Below, piece by piece: positions 32,600 to 40,350 of a stretch of DNA of 64,000 nt. The stretch comes from Bifidobacterium avesanii (lineage in GTDB: Bacteria; Actinomycetota; Actinomycetes; Actinomycetales; Bifidobacteriaceae). Location of the stretch: NCBI RefSeq assembly GCF_009299475.1, contig NZ_WBSN01000007.1, positions 62,001-126,000 on the forward strand. The letters run 5' to 3'. Position numbers and translations under genes: made by a program. The notes beneath the pieces were generated by a model. That model did no database searches and was not told the DNA's origin. It saw only the letters and a list, made by a program, of their open reading frames with translations. The number at the start of each line of letters is the position of its first letter. Position 1 is the stretch's first letter.

Positions 32600-33079
32600 T
32601 CAGGCGACGTGCGAGCGCAGGAACCACTGGAACTTCTCGAGCTCCTGCACGTGGTCCTGCACGATGTTCGAGGAGACGAGATCCAGCTCATCCAGCTCGG
32701 CGATGGCCTTGCGGTCGTCGGCGATGAACGCGTCGTAGTACTCGATCAGTGCGTTGATGTAGTCGGTGGTGGACTGGCGGCCGGCGAGGTCGAAGTCCTT
32801 CCACGTGCGGTTGCGCACGATCGCCTCCGGGCGGCCGTCCAGGGTGCCGCCCAGCGTGGCGATGCGCTCGGCGGTCTCGTCGGCCTGCGCGAGCACCACC
32901 TCGACCTGCGGGTCGAGCATCTCGTGCACGGCGATGAAGTTCGGGCCGGTCACGTTCCAGTGCGCGTGCTTGAGCACGAGCGCGGCCTCCTGCTCCTGGC
33001 TCAGGCGGTTCTGCAGAATGGCGACGGCCTTCTCGCTGGCCGCTTCGTCGAGACCGGGTACGGTGAATGCAAGCGTCAT
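32600..33079 (-). CDS. dps: Dps-family ferritin-like DNA-protection protein
   Basis: The protein has 159 residues. The four-helix ferritin fold is indicated by LVLKHAHWNVTGPNFIAVHEMLDPQVE and AQADETAERI, which supply the inter-subunit ferroxidase ligands (His, His, Asp, Glu). Dps dodecamers oxidise and store iron using hydrogen peroxide and can bind DNA. I start it at MTLAFTVPG with AAGGAG upstream; an upstream extension reads through non-coding sequence. With ahpC and trxB a few kb away it forms part of the oxidative-stress set. It converges on the metallopeptidase gene. Confidence 0.94.
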   Translation of the reverse strand: MTLAFTVPGLDEAASEKAVAILQNRLSQEQEAALVLKHAHWNVTGPNFIAVHEMLDPQVEVVLAQADETAERIATLGGTLDGRPEAIVRNRTWKDFDLAGRQSTTDYINALIEYYDAFIADDRKAIAELDELDLVSSNIVQDHVQELEKFQWFLRSHVA

Positions 33080-33176
33080 GGCAACGCTCCTTCCTGTTGG
33101 GGATTTCCCTGACGGAAACCCGCTCGTTTCCAGTGTAATTTCAGGGCGTGGCTTTTGGCGCCGAATCCCGGTCCGG

Positions 33177-34508
33177 TCAGGCTTTCTCGGTCTCCTGGGC
33201 CTCCGCGGACCCGTCCGTGTGCTTGCGCACCTCGATGGTCTCGATGCGCCGGCCGTCCACCTTGGTGACGACCATGTCGTAGCCGTCGTCCGTGTGCAGC
33301 ACGTCGCCCACCTCGCCCATCTTGCCGGTATGTGCGAGGAAGTAGCCGGCGACCGTCTCGTACGGGCCGTCCTCAAGCTCGATGCCCGTGAGGTCGGCGA
33401 AATCCTCGATCGTCATGCCGCCGTCCAGCGTGGCCACGCCGTTGACGAACGCGGTGCGCTTCGCGCCGTTCGCCCCGCTCTTCTCCTCCGGCAGGTCGTA
33501 CTCGTCGCGGATGTCGCCCACGAGCTCCTCGGTCATGTCCTCAAGGGTCACGATGCCGTCCGTGCCGCCGTATTCGTCGATCACCACAGCCAGATGGATG
33601 CCGCGCTTGCGCAGCAGCGACAGGCTCGGCAGCAACTTGGAGGTGCCGGGCAGGGAGATGCCCTCGCGGGTCACGTCGCGCACGGTCCTGGCGTTCGGAT
33701 CGCGCACGTCGAGCAGGTCTCGCACGTGCACGAAGCCGAGCACGTCGTCGAAGTCCTTGCCGGTGACCGGGTAGCGGGAGTACGGCATCTCGCGCACGTA
33801 GGCGGCCGCCTCCTCGATGGACTGGTCGCCGTCGAGGAACACCACGTCGGCGCGCGGGCGCATGACCTCGGCCACGATCGTCTCGGACGCGTCGAACACG
33901 TCGTCGAGGATCGTGCGCTCGTCCTTGCCGAGGTTGGAGTTGGAGTTCACCAGCACGCGCAGCTCGTCGTCGGACACCTCGGATTCGGTCTCGTTCGGGT
34001 CGAAGCCGAGCAGGCGCACGATGCCGTTCGTGTTCTTGCCGATGAGCCAGATGATCGGGCTGCACACCTTGGCGAACACGTCGATGGCCGGCACCACCGC
34101 GCGGGCGATGGCCGCGTTCTTCTGCATGGCGATGCGCTTGGGGACCATCTCGGAGATCACGATCGAGCAGTAGGAGATGATGAGCGTCAGGGCGATGGTG
34201 GTCAGCGGCGCGGCCACGTTGGTCGGCACGCCCCAGCCCTCCACCACGGGCACGATGAACGGGGAGATCGACGATTCGCCGAACGACGCGGACAGGAAGC
34301 CGCAGAGCGTCACGCCGATCTGCACGGTGGACAGGAACGTGTTCGGGTCGCGGGCGATCTTGGCCACGCGGGCGCCTCGGGCGTCCTCCTGCTCCATCTG
34401 GTCGATCTGCGAGCCTCGCAGACTGACCAGCGCCAGCTCCGTGCCGGAGAAGATGGAACCAAGAAGAAGGAAGACGAAGATCAACGCGATGTTCAAACCT
34501 AGAGGCAT
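33177..34508 (-). CDS. CNNM/CorC-type membrane protein with CBS domains
   Basis: The protein has 443 residues. A DUF21/CNNM transmembrane domain (about 1-185; FLLLGSIFSGTELALVSLRGSQ and SYCSIVISEMVPKRIAMQK) is followed by a CBS pair (about 205-335; VMRPRADVVFLDGDQSIEEA and VIDEYGGTDGIVTLEDMTEE) and a CorC_HlyC domain (about 355-435). This architecture belongs to magnesium/cobalt-related transporters, often annotated as hemolysins. I start it at MPLGLNIAL rather than ten residues upstream. The likely role is magnesium or divalent-cation homeostasis, from the family. Confidence 0.88.
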   Translation of the reverse strand: MPLGLNIALIFVFLLLGSIFSGTELALVSLRGSQIDQMEQEDARGARVAKIARDPNTFLSTVQIGVTLCGFLSASFGESSISPFIVPVVEGWGVPTNVAAPLTTIALTLIISYCSIVISEMVPKRIAMQKNAAIARAVVPAIDVFAKVCSPIIWLIGKNTNGIVRLLGFDPNETESEVSDDELRVLVNSNSNLGKDERTILDDVFDASETIVAEVMRPRADVVFLDGDQSIEEAAAYVREMPYSRYPVTGKDFDDVLGFVHVRDLLDVRDPNARTVRDVTREGISLPGTSKLLPSLSLLRKRGIHLAVVIDEYGGTDGIVTLEDMTEELVGDIRDEYDLPEEKSGANGAKRTAFVNGVATLDGGMTIEDFADLTGIELEDGPYETVAGYFLAHTGKMGEVGDVLHTDDGYDMVVTKVDGRRIETIEVRKHTDGSAEAQETEKA

Positions 34509-34586
34509 GCCTACCACATTAGGGGATTGGCACGTCAATCGGCTTTACGCGTTGCAGAGCGTTGCAGGAGTCGCGGCTCCCGCGAT

Positions 34587-35303
34587 TCAGAAGCTCAACA
34601 CCTCGACCTTGCCGGTGGACAGCTGGTAGCGCGCGCCCACGATCATGAGCCGGTCGTGCGCCAGCGCGTCCTGGATCACCTCGGAGCGGGTGACCAGTTC
34701 CTCGATGGTGTACGCCACATGCACGCGCTCGAAGTCCTCGTGCGCCTCCAGCTCGGCCTCGCGCGCCTGCCACACGGACATGCCGACCGTGCGCAGGACG
34801 ATCGACTCCGCGTCCGCGATCCGCTCGTCCAGATCGTCGATCGCGGCGGCGGCCTCCAGCGAGCCGGCCGGGTTGTCCGTGGCCTCGGCGATCAGCGCGT
34901 CCAGCTCCTTGGCGGCCGTGTCGATCGCCCCGCAGCCTTCGTGGCCGAGCACCACGAGCAGGCTCACGTGCAGTTTGGAGACGGCGTATTCGAGCGAGGC
35001 GAGCACCGCGTCGTCGATGATCTGGCCGGCCGTGCGCACGGTGAACAGGTCGCCGAGCCCCGCGTCGAACACGATCTCCGGGGGCACGCGCGAATCCGAG
35101 CAGGCGAGCACCGCCGCGTCCGGGTTCTGCCGGTCGATCAGCGTCTCGCGCGTGGTGGCGTCCTGCCACGGATGCTCCGGCTTGCCCTCCGCGAACCGCC
35201 GGTTGCCCGCCAGCATGCGGCTCCACGTGGCGTTCGCCGTGGTGTCCTGATCGTCGCCCGCGCTGTTCATCGTCTGATCGTCCATCTGATCGTCCTCGGC
35301 CAT
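34587..35303 (-). CDS. Beta-class carbonic anhydrase
   Basis: The protein has 238 residues from ATG 35303, which has GGGAG at good spacing; the 45-residue upstream extension would run into the twin-hairpin spacer. Zinc ligands are visible in AVLACSDSRVPPE (Cys, with the Asp-Arg dyad) and VVLGHEGCGA (His and Cys). It interconverts carbon dioxide and bicarbonate. In a bicarbonate-requiring fermenter this would supply the PEP carboxylase encoded 5 kb away. A short GC-rich hairpin (34571-34585) overlaps its 3' end. It is divergent from ahpC. Confidence 0.94.
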   Translation of the reverse strand: MAEDDQMDDQTMNSAGDDQDTTANATWSRMLAGNRRFAEGKPEHPWQDATTRETLIDRQNPDAAVLACSDSRVPPEIVFDAGLGDLFTVRTAGQIIDDAVLASLEYAVSKLHVSLLVVLGHEGCGAIDTAAKELDALIAEATDNPAGSLEAAAAIDDLDERIADAESIVLRTVGMSVWQAREAELEAHEDFERVHVAYTIEELVTRSEVIQDALAHDRLMIVGARYQLSTGKVEVLSF

Positions 35304-35420
35304 GATGCTCCCGTCGCTTGGTGGCTGTTTTGGCTGCCTGCCTGTCTGCATGCCAGCTTTGTCTACGGCCATCTTACGGCCACCGCCCGCTGATCGCCGT
35401 CTTCTTCCCGACCTCGCTAA

Positions 35421-35560
35421 AACGCGCAATCGGTCCAACCTGTGCCCTCTGTGCTGCAGCTTGGACCGATCAGTGCGTAAATCGCCACCGCGGAGGGCTA
35501 ATTTGCGCGCAATCGGTCCAATTTGCTATGCGGAGGGGGCAGGTTGGACCGAATGGGCGA
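35421..35560. repeat. Twin hairpins with GGTCCAA stems (copy B)
   Basis: In the 379-base divergent spacer between carbonic anhydrase and ahpC, ATCGGTCCAA at 35429-35438 pairs with 35461-35470, and the same 10-mer at 35512-35521 pairs with 35544-35553 (one end mismatch). Flanking bases extend both stems imperfectly. The stems share CGGTCCAA with the element at 20066-20205, and both elements have the same two-hairpin layout. Because the genes diverge, this copy cannot be a shared terminator. The last 120 or so bases should contain the ahpC promoter. Confidence 0.85.
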
Positions 35561-35682
35561 AACGATCAGAGGCGGTGTGATGTTTCTCACCCTGCGCTTT
35601 CAGCATGCTTCCAGCGTCGTCAGGCGCGCTCGGTATAGGATGGAAGACGGATGAAATCGCATCCGATTCGAAAGGAACGATG

Positions 35683-36246
35683 ATGACTCTTCTGCAGCAC
35701 GAGCTTACCGATTTCAAGGTCCAGGCCTTCCAGAACAACGAATTCCACGAGGTGACCAAGGAGGACGTGCTCGGCCACTGGTCCGTGTTCTTCTTCTATC
35801 CCGCCGACTTCACCTTCGTGTGCCCCACGGAGCTTGAGGACCTCGCCGCCAAGTACGAGGACTTCAAGAAGATCGGCTGCGAGATCTACTCCGTCTCCTG
35901 CGACACCCACTTCGTGCACAAGGCGTGGCACGACGCCAACGAGAAGATCGCCAAGATCCAGTACCCGATGCTGGCCGATCCGACCGCCCTGCTCGCCCGC
36001 GACCTCGACACCTACAACGAGGTCGACGGCATGGCCGAGCGCGGCGACTTCATCGTGAACCCGGAAGGCAAGGTCGTGGCCTACGAGGTCATCTCCTCCA
36101 ACGTGGGCCGCAACGCCGACGAGCTGCTGCGCCGCGTGCAGGCCTCCCAGTTCGTGTACGAGCACGGCGACCAGGTGTGCCCGGCCAAGTGGCAGCCCGG
36201 CGAGGACACCATCGAGCCGAGCCTCGACCTCGTGGGCCTGCTCTGA
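35683..36246 (+). CDS. ahpC: Alkyl hydroperoxide reductase, peroxiredoxin subunit
   Basis: The protein has 187 residues, exactly the typical AhpC length. The peroxidatic Cys lies in FYPADFTFVCPTELEDLA (about residue 47) and the resolving Cys near the C-terminus in GDQVCPAKW. It reduces hydrogen peroxide and organic hydroperoxides. ATG 35683 is chosen over 35680 for better spacing from AAAGGA at 35671-35676. The reductase gene follows 99 bases later, after a hairpin that could lower read-through. This pair is the main peroxide defence expected in bifidobacteria. Confidence 0.97.
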   Translation: MTLLQHELTDFKVQAFQNNEFHEVTKEDVLGHWSVFFFYPADFTFVCPTELEDLAAKYEDFKKIGCEIYSVSCDTHFVHKAWHDANEKIAKIQYPMLADPTALLARDLDTYNEVDGMAERGDFIVNPEGKVVAYEVISSNVGRNADELLRRVQASQFVYEHGDQVCPAKWQPGEDTIEPSLDLVGLL

Positions 36247-36278
36247 TCGCACTCATCCCATCAACCTGAGTGGACCGC

Positions 36279-36316
36279 GCAAGGCGGAGTCGAACGATCC
36301 TTCGGCTCCGCCTTGC
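36279..36316 (+). terminator. Intrinsic terminator/attenuator between ahpC and trxB
   Basis: An 11-base perfect stem (GCAAGGCGGAG at 36279-36289 with 36306-36316) is followed by TTCATTCAT. It probably lets more ahpC than reductase mRNA accumulate. Confidence 0.7.
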
Positions 36317-36345
36317 TTCATTCATGACGAAAGGAACCAAGCATC

Positions 36346-38295
36346 ATGCCCAACAATGATCTCTACGACGTGGTGGTGATCGGCGGCGGCCCCGCCGGCC
36401 TCACCGCGGGCCTGTACCTCGCGCGCGCCCGCTACCGCGTGCTCGTGCTCGAGAAGGACGACTTCGGCGGCCAGATCACCATCACCGACGAAGTGGTCAA
36501 CTACCCCGGCGTCGGCCGCACCACCGGCCGCGCGCTCACCCGCATCATGCGCGAGCAGGCGAAGGACTTCGGCGCCGAATTCCTCACCGCCGAGGCCATC
36601 GGACTGGACGTGTCCGACGACGTCAAGGTGGTCCACACCTCGCGCGGCGACCTCAGGACCTTCGGCATCCTCATCGCCACCGGCGCCAGCCCCCGCAAGC
36701 TCGGCTTCGCGGGCGAGGCCGAATACGCGGGCCGCGGCGTGGCCTACTGCGCCACCTGCGACGGCGAATTCTTCACCGGCAAGGAGGTGCTCGTGGTGGG
36801 CGGCGGCTTCGCGGCCGCCGAGGAGTCCGTGTTCCTCACCAAGTACGCCTCGAAGGTCACCGTGCTCGTGCGCGAGGAGGACTTCACCTGCGACGCCTCC
36901 GTGGCCGCCGAGGCGAAGAACAACCCGAAGATCGAAGTGCGCTACCGCACGGAGCTCGAGGGCGTGACGGCCGGGCAGGGCGGCCTGCGCTCGGCCACGC
37001 TGCGCAACGCGGACACCGGCGAGACCTCCGAATGGAAGCCGGCCGACGGCGGTACGTTCGGCGTGTTCGTGTTCGCCGGGTACGTGCCGGCCACGTCGCT
37101 CGTGAAGGGCGTGGTGGAGCTGGACGACCACGGCTACGTGGTCACGCACGGCTACTTGGAGACCTCCGTGCCGGGCGTGTACGCGGCCGGCGACCTGCGC
37201 GTGAAGAACCTCAGGCAGGTGGTCACCGCCACCGCCGACGGCGCGATCGCCGCGGTGGAGCTGGAGCGCTACGCCAAGCAGATGAGCGAGAAGACCGGTC
37301 TGGTGCCGCCGCGCCCGACCACCTCCGCATACGAGCAGGCCGAAGCAGCCGCTGCCGCCCAGGCATCCTCCGCCGCTTCCGCCGGCACGACCCCGGCCCC
37401 CGCGACCGCCCGCCGCAGCGCCGACGAAGCAGCCGCCCGCGCCCAGTCCGCGCGCAAGCCCGGCGAGCTGTTCTCCGACGCGATCAAGCAGCAGCTCAAG
37501 GTGGTGTTCGGACGCCTCGCGCGGCCGGTCACGCTCGCCCTGGAGCTGGACGATACCCCGCTTTCCGCGGAATTGCAGGGATTCGTGGGTGAAATGGCGG
37601 CCCTGTCCGAGGGCAAGCTCGGCGTGGTGTCCATCGATGCGGCCGGCATGGTCACGGCGGTGAACGGCGCTGCCGCAGCTGGTTCGGCCGCCGCTCCGGC
37701 TGTGGGGTCGCCGGCTTCGATCGTGCTGCCGGACGGCTCGCCGTTCCCGGTCTCCGGCACCTTGGACGATTCCGGCCGCGCGGTCTTCGACGCCGCCGGT
37801 GTGCTGCCGGGCGCCCGTCCCGTCGCGCGCCTTTGCGTGGAGGGCGAGGCCGGCTCCCCCGCCGCCGGCAAGCCGGTCTACACCGGGCTGGCGTTCCACG
37901 GCGTGCCCTCGGGCCACGAATTCAACTCGTTCGTGCTGGGTCTGTACAACGCGGCCGGCCCCGGCCAGCCGATCGACGACGACCTGCGCGAGCGGGCCGA
38001 GGCCGCCGGCAACGGAGAGCCGATCGACGTGATGATCCTCGTCTCCCTCACCTGCACCATGTGTCCGGAGACGGTCCTCGCCTCCCAGCGCATCGCGTCG
38101 CTCAACCCGAACGTGCGTGCCGAAGCCTACGACATCTCGCACTTCCCCGAGCTCAAGGACCAGTACGGCGCCATGAGCGTGCCGTGCATCGTCATCAACC
38201 GCGGCGGCTCGGGTGCTGAGGGCTCCCCCGCCGAGCCGCAGGTCGAGTTCGGCAAGAAGTCCGTCGCCCAGATGCTCGACCTGCTTGGCGCATAG
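36346..38295 (+). CDS. trxB: Thioredoxin reductase with C-terminal AhpF-like redox domain
   Basis: The protein has 649 residues, twice the size of ordinary TrxB. Residues 1-315 are a complete thioredoxin reductase: VVVIGGGPAGLTAGLYLARA (FAD), the redox CATC pair Cys135/Cys138, VLVVGGGFAAAEE (NADPH) and VYAAGDLRVKNLRQ. An Ala/Pro-rich linker (about 325-375) leads to a tandem thioredoxin-like region (about 380-649) with CTMC (Cys570/Cys573), resembling the N-terminal domain of AhpF. The order is therefore reversed relative to AhpF. It presumably passes electrons from NADPH through CTMC to AhpC, encoded just upstream. Confidence 0.93.
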   Translation: MPNNDLYDVVVIGGGPAGLTAGLYLARARYRVLVLEKDDFGGQITITDEVVNYPGVGRTTGRALTRIMREQAKDFGAEFLTAEAIGLDVSDDVKVVHTSRGDLRTFGILIATGASPRKLGFAGEAEYAGRGVAYCATCDGEFFTGKEVLVVGGGFAAAEESVFLTKYASKVTVLVREEDFTCDASVAAEAKNNPKIEVRYRTELEGVTAGQGGLRSATLRNADTGETSEWKPADGGTFGVFVFAGYVPATSLVKGVVELDDHGYVVTHGYLETSVPGVYAAGDLRVKNLRQVVTATADGAIAAVELERYAKQMSEKTGLVPPRPTTSAYEQAEAAAAAQASSAASAGTTPAPATARRSADEAAARAQSARKPGELFSDAIKQQLKVVFGRLARPVTLALELDDTPLSAELQGFVGEMAALSEGKLGVVSIDAAGMVTAVNGAAAAGSAAAPAVGSPASIVLPDGSPFPVSGTLDDSGRAVFDAAGVLPGARPVARLCVEGEAGSPAAGKPVYTGLAFHGVPSGHEFNSFVLGLYNAAGPGQPIDDDLRERAEAAGNGEPIDVMILVSLTCTMCPETVLASQRIASLNPNVRAEAYDISHFPELKDQYGAMSVPCIVINRGGSGAEGSPAEPQVEFGKKSVAQMLDLLGA

Positions 38296-38398
38296 TGCGT
38301 GGCGCACGGCCTGCGGTCTGTATCCTCGCGGCCCGCAGACCGTAACCCGTAACCCGTAACCAGGCTTCGCGGCGACCCTCCGTTCGCTCGCCGTCCCT

Positions 38399-38522
38399 CA
38401 CGGTTCTGCCCAATCTGTGCCCGAATTTTGCCAGATTGGGCAAAACCGTGATCTGAGGGCCGCAAACCGCCCTTCCAGATCATGTATCTGCCCAATCCTG
38501 CAAAATCCGTGCGCAAATTGGG
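38399..38522. repeat. Twin hairpins with GCCCAAT stems
   Basis: This lies in the 323-base spacer after trxB. Hairpin one pairs 38399-38405 with 38444-38450 and 38408-38417 with 38432-38441, separated by a two-base symmetric mismatch. A middle hairpin pairs ATCTG at 38451 with CAGAT at 38476-38480. Hairpin two pairs 38491-38496 with 38517-38522 plus imperfect inner pairs. The layout copies that of the GGTCCAA elements with a different stem sequence. Upstream, GTAACCC is repeated three times (about 38341-38361). Confidence 0.75.
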
Positions 38523-38618
38523 TAAAAACGGCTTCCTCCGCTACCCTTGGATTAAGGGATCCGTGTCGGAATGTGAGACATAGTCGACGTTCCGAAGCGA
38601 CATGGGAGGGAAGGCACC

Positions 38619-40145
38619 ATGAGATTCTGTACGCAATGCGGCAAGCCAATGGCGGATACCGCGAAATTCTGTGGCTCCTGTGGCACTCCGGCGGCGTCTG
38701 ATGCGGTGGCTGGGGTGGGTGAGGCGTCCGCACCGCAGCAGTTCCAGTCCGGCCCGCAGGCGGCGCAATCCGCTCAACAGGTATTCACGCCCGCGGCGGC
38801 TCAGCCGACTATGCCGTCGCAGCATCAGCCTCATCTGCAGACGGAAGCGCCGTTCCGGTCCGCTCAGCCGGTTGCGCCGCAGCAGCCCGTCACGGCCCAA
38901 CCCGCATTCACCGCTCCGGCGCAGAGCGTCCCCGTCGGTCCTGCCACTGGTCCCAGCGTCGTTGCATCGTCCGGCGTCGCGGAGGCCGCCGCATCAGCAG
39001 CCCCTCGGCACGGCGGTCGTCTGGCGGCCATCATCGCCGCGATCGTGGCCGTGGCCGTGGGCGGCACTTTGGCGTGGGCCGTGCCGAACGTTCCCGCGGT
39101 GCGACAGATTCTGGGCGTCGGGCCGAAGAATCCGGCCGCCATCACCGCACAGGTGATGCAGTCCATGCAGCATGTGAGCAGCGCCCGGTTTGAGGTCACG
39201 TATTCGGAGAACTACAAGAATCAGGGTGACACCCCCATGCTCACGGCCAAGGGACAATACGCCCTTGGAGAGAACACGGATGCGTCCCTGTTCGACATGC
39301 AGTTGGATCAGATATCGCGTCAGGGGACGGGACGTCTTGTGTGGTCCAACGGTGCCGTCGGCCTGTACTCGCACTACGATTCCGGCGAGCGATACGGCTA
39401 CATCGACGTCAACGGACTGCGCGACGATCTGCAGAACCTGCTGGAATACGACCTTGACTCCGCGACGGCCAAGCAGTACACGGACCTCGCCTTCAACGTC
39501 AAGGACGCGATCATTCGCAACGGCAAAGTGGACAGCGAAGGCGCGCTCAAGGTGTTCAACGACGGCATGAGCGCCCTCAACGACGAATACGCGCAGGAAT
39601 ACCGCAAGTACGCGCCGAATGACGCGGTGAACAAGCAGTACGCCGCATTCCTCACCGCATTCGGCACCAAGGAGCTGGAACGCGACGACGTGCAGGCGCG
39701 CGTGTTCCCCGGCAAGACCGAGACCAAGGGCTCCGGCGGCACCACGCTGAGCTTCGGATTCAACGTGCCGGAGTTCGTTCACGTGCTCGCCGACTACTGG
39801 TCCGCGAACCAGAACGCCTACCCGGACCTGCGCCAGACGCTCGTCGACTCGTTCTCCAGCTCGTCGGATCCCGAGGGCAGCTACAACGACGCGATTGAGC
39901 GGATGCGCGACTGGCAGCCGAGTGACGTGTCATTCGACGAGCCCTTGCAGATCTCCGTCACCTACGGGCTGGGATACCAGCTTCAGGAATTCAGCATCCT
40001 TCAGGAATTCAGTATCGCTGAGAAATTAGATCCCTACAGCGTGCGCTGGGACCTCAAGCTGAGCGATCTCAACAAGGTCTCGGCCAACGACCCCGACGCG
40101 GCGCAGTTCATGAGCGACGCGAAGGCGAAGAATTCCATGTTCTGA
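38619..40145 (+). CDS. Zinc-ribbon, single-span membrane protein of unknown function
   Basis: The protein has 508 residues. It starts with a zinc ribbon (MRFCTQCGKPM...FCGSCGTPA), then about 100 residues rich in Gln/Pro/Ala, and one membrane helix (about 133-155: LAAIIAAIVAVAVGGTLAWA). The remainder is extracellular with mixed helix and strand and no Cys. It includes segments such as SARFEVTYSENYKNQGDTPM and GRLVWSNGAVGLYSHYDS, reminiscent of lipoprotein-like or penetrin-type folds, though I do not recognise the family. A short duplication (FSILQEFSI) occurs near residue 463. It shares only the ribbon-linker-helix plan with the two PASTA proteins. Confidence 0.7.
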   Translation: MRFCTQCGKPMADTAKFCGSCGTPAASDAVAGVGEASAPQQFQSGPQAAQSAQQVFTPAAAQPTMPSQHQPHLQTEAPFRSAQPVAPQQPVTAQPAFTAPAQSVPVGPATGPSVVASSGVAEAAASAAPRHGGRLAAIIAAIVAVAVGGTLAWAVPNVPAVRQILGVGPKNPAAITAQVMQSMQHVSSARFEVTYSENYKNQGDTPMLTAKGQYALGENTDASLFDMQLDQISRQGTGRLVWSNGAVGLYSHYDSGERYGYIDVNGLRDDLQNLLEYDLDSATAKQYTDLAFNVKDAIIRNGKVDSEGALKVFNDGMSALNDEYAQEYRKYAPNDAVNKQYAAFLTAFGTKELERDDVQARVFPGKTETKGSGGTTLSFGFNVPEFVHVLADYWSANQNAYPDLRQTLVDSFSSSSDPEGSYNDAIERMRDWQPSDVSFDEPLQISVTYGLGYQLQEFSILQEFSIAEKLDPYSVRWDLKLSDLNKVSANDPDAAQFMSDAKAKNSMF

Positions 40146-40186
40146 TCGCGACTGCCCATCGGTGGGAAAGACGGGAAGACGGGAAA

Positions 40187-40222
40187 AGGAAAGGCCTCCG
40201 CGAAAGTGCGGAGGCCTTTCCT
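40187..40222 (+). terminator. Strong hairpin after the zinc-ribbon gene
   Basis: A 15-base perfect stem (40187-40201 with 40208-40222, AGGAAAGGCCTCCGC and complement) encloses GAAAGT. It lies 42 bases past the stop and is the likely terminator, despite lacking a long T-run after CCTTTCC. Confidence 0.75.
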
Positions 40223-40227
40223 GTGCC

Positions 40228-40350
40228 GCGGTGTTTCCGCGTGCGCTATGCCGCAGCGCGGAAACACCGCTACGTTTGCGTGGTTGGAAGCCCACCGGGC
40301 TTCCAACCCGGTTTTCCGCGATGCCAATCGCGGAAAACCGACGCAAACGT
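40228..40350. repeat. Hairpin plus perfect three-way junction between convergent genes
   Basis: Hairpin A pairs 40228-40241 with 40257-40270 (14 perfect pairs). One base later, the outer stem 40272-40281 (ACGTTTGCGT) pairs with 40341-40350. It encloses two hairpins: 40282-40293 with 40297-40308, and 40309-40320 with 40329-40340, each 12 perfect pairs. The three helices abut with no unpaired base at the junction. Hairpin A and the last hairpin share TTTCCGCG/CGCGGAAA. The last base is the first base of the ppc stop codon. Folding as RNA (either strand) or as extruded DNA is possible; function unknown. Confidence 0.9.
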
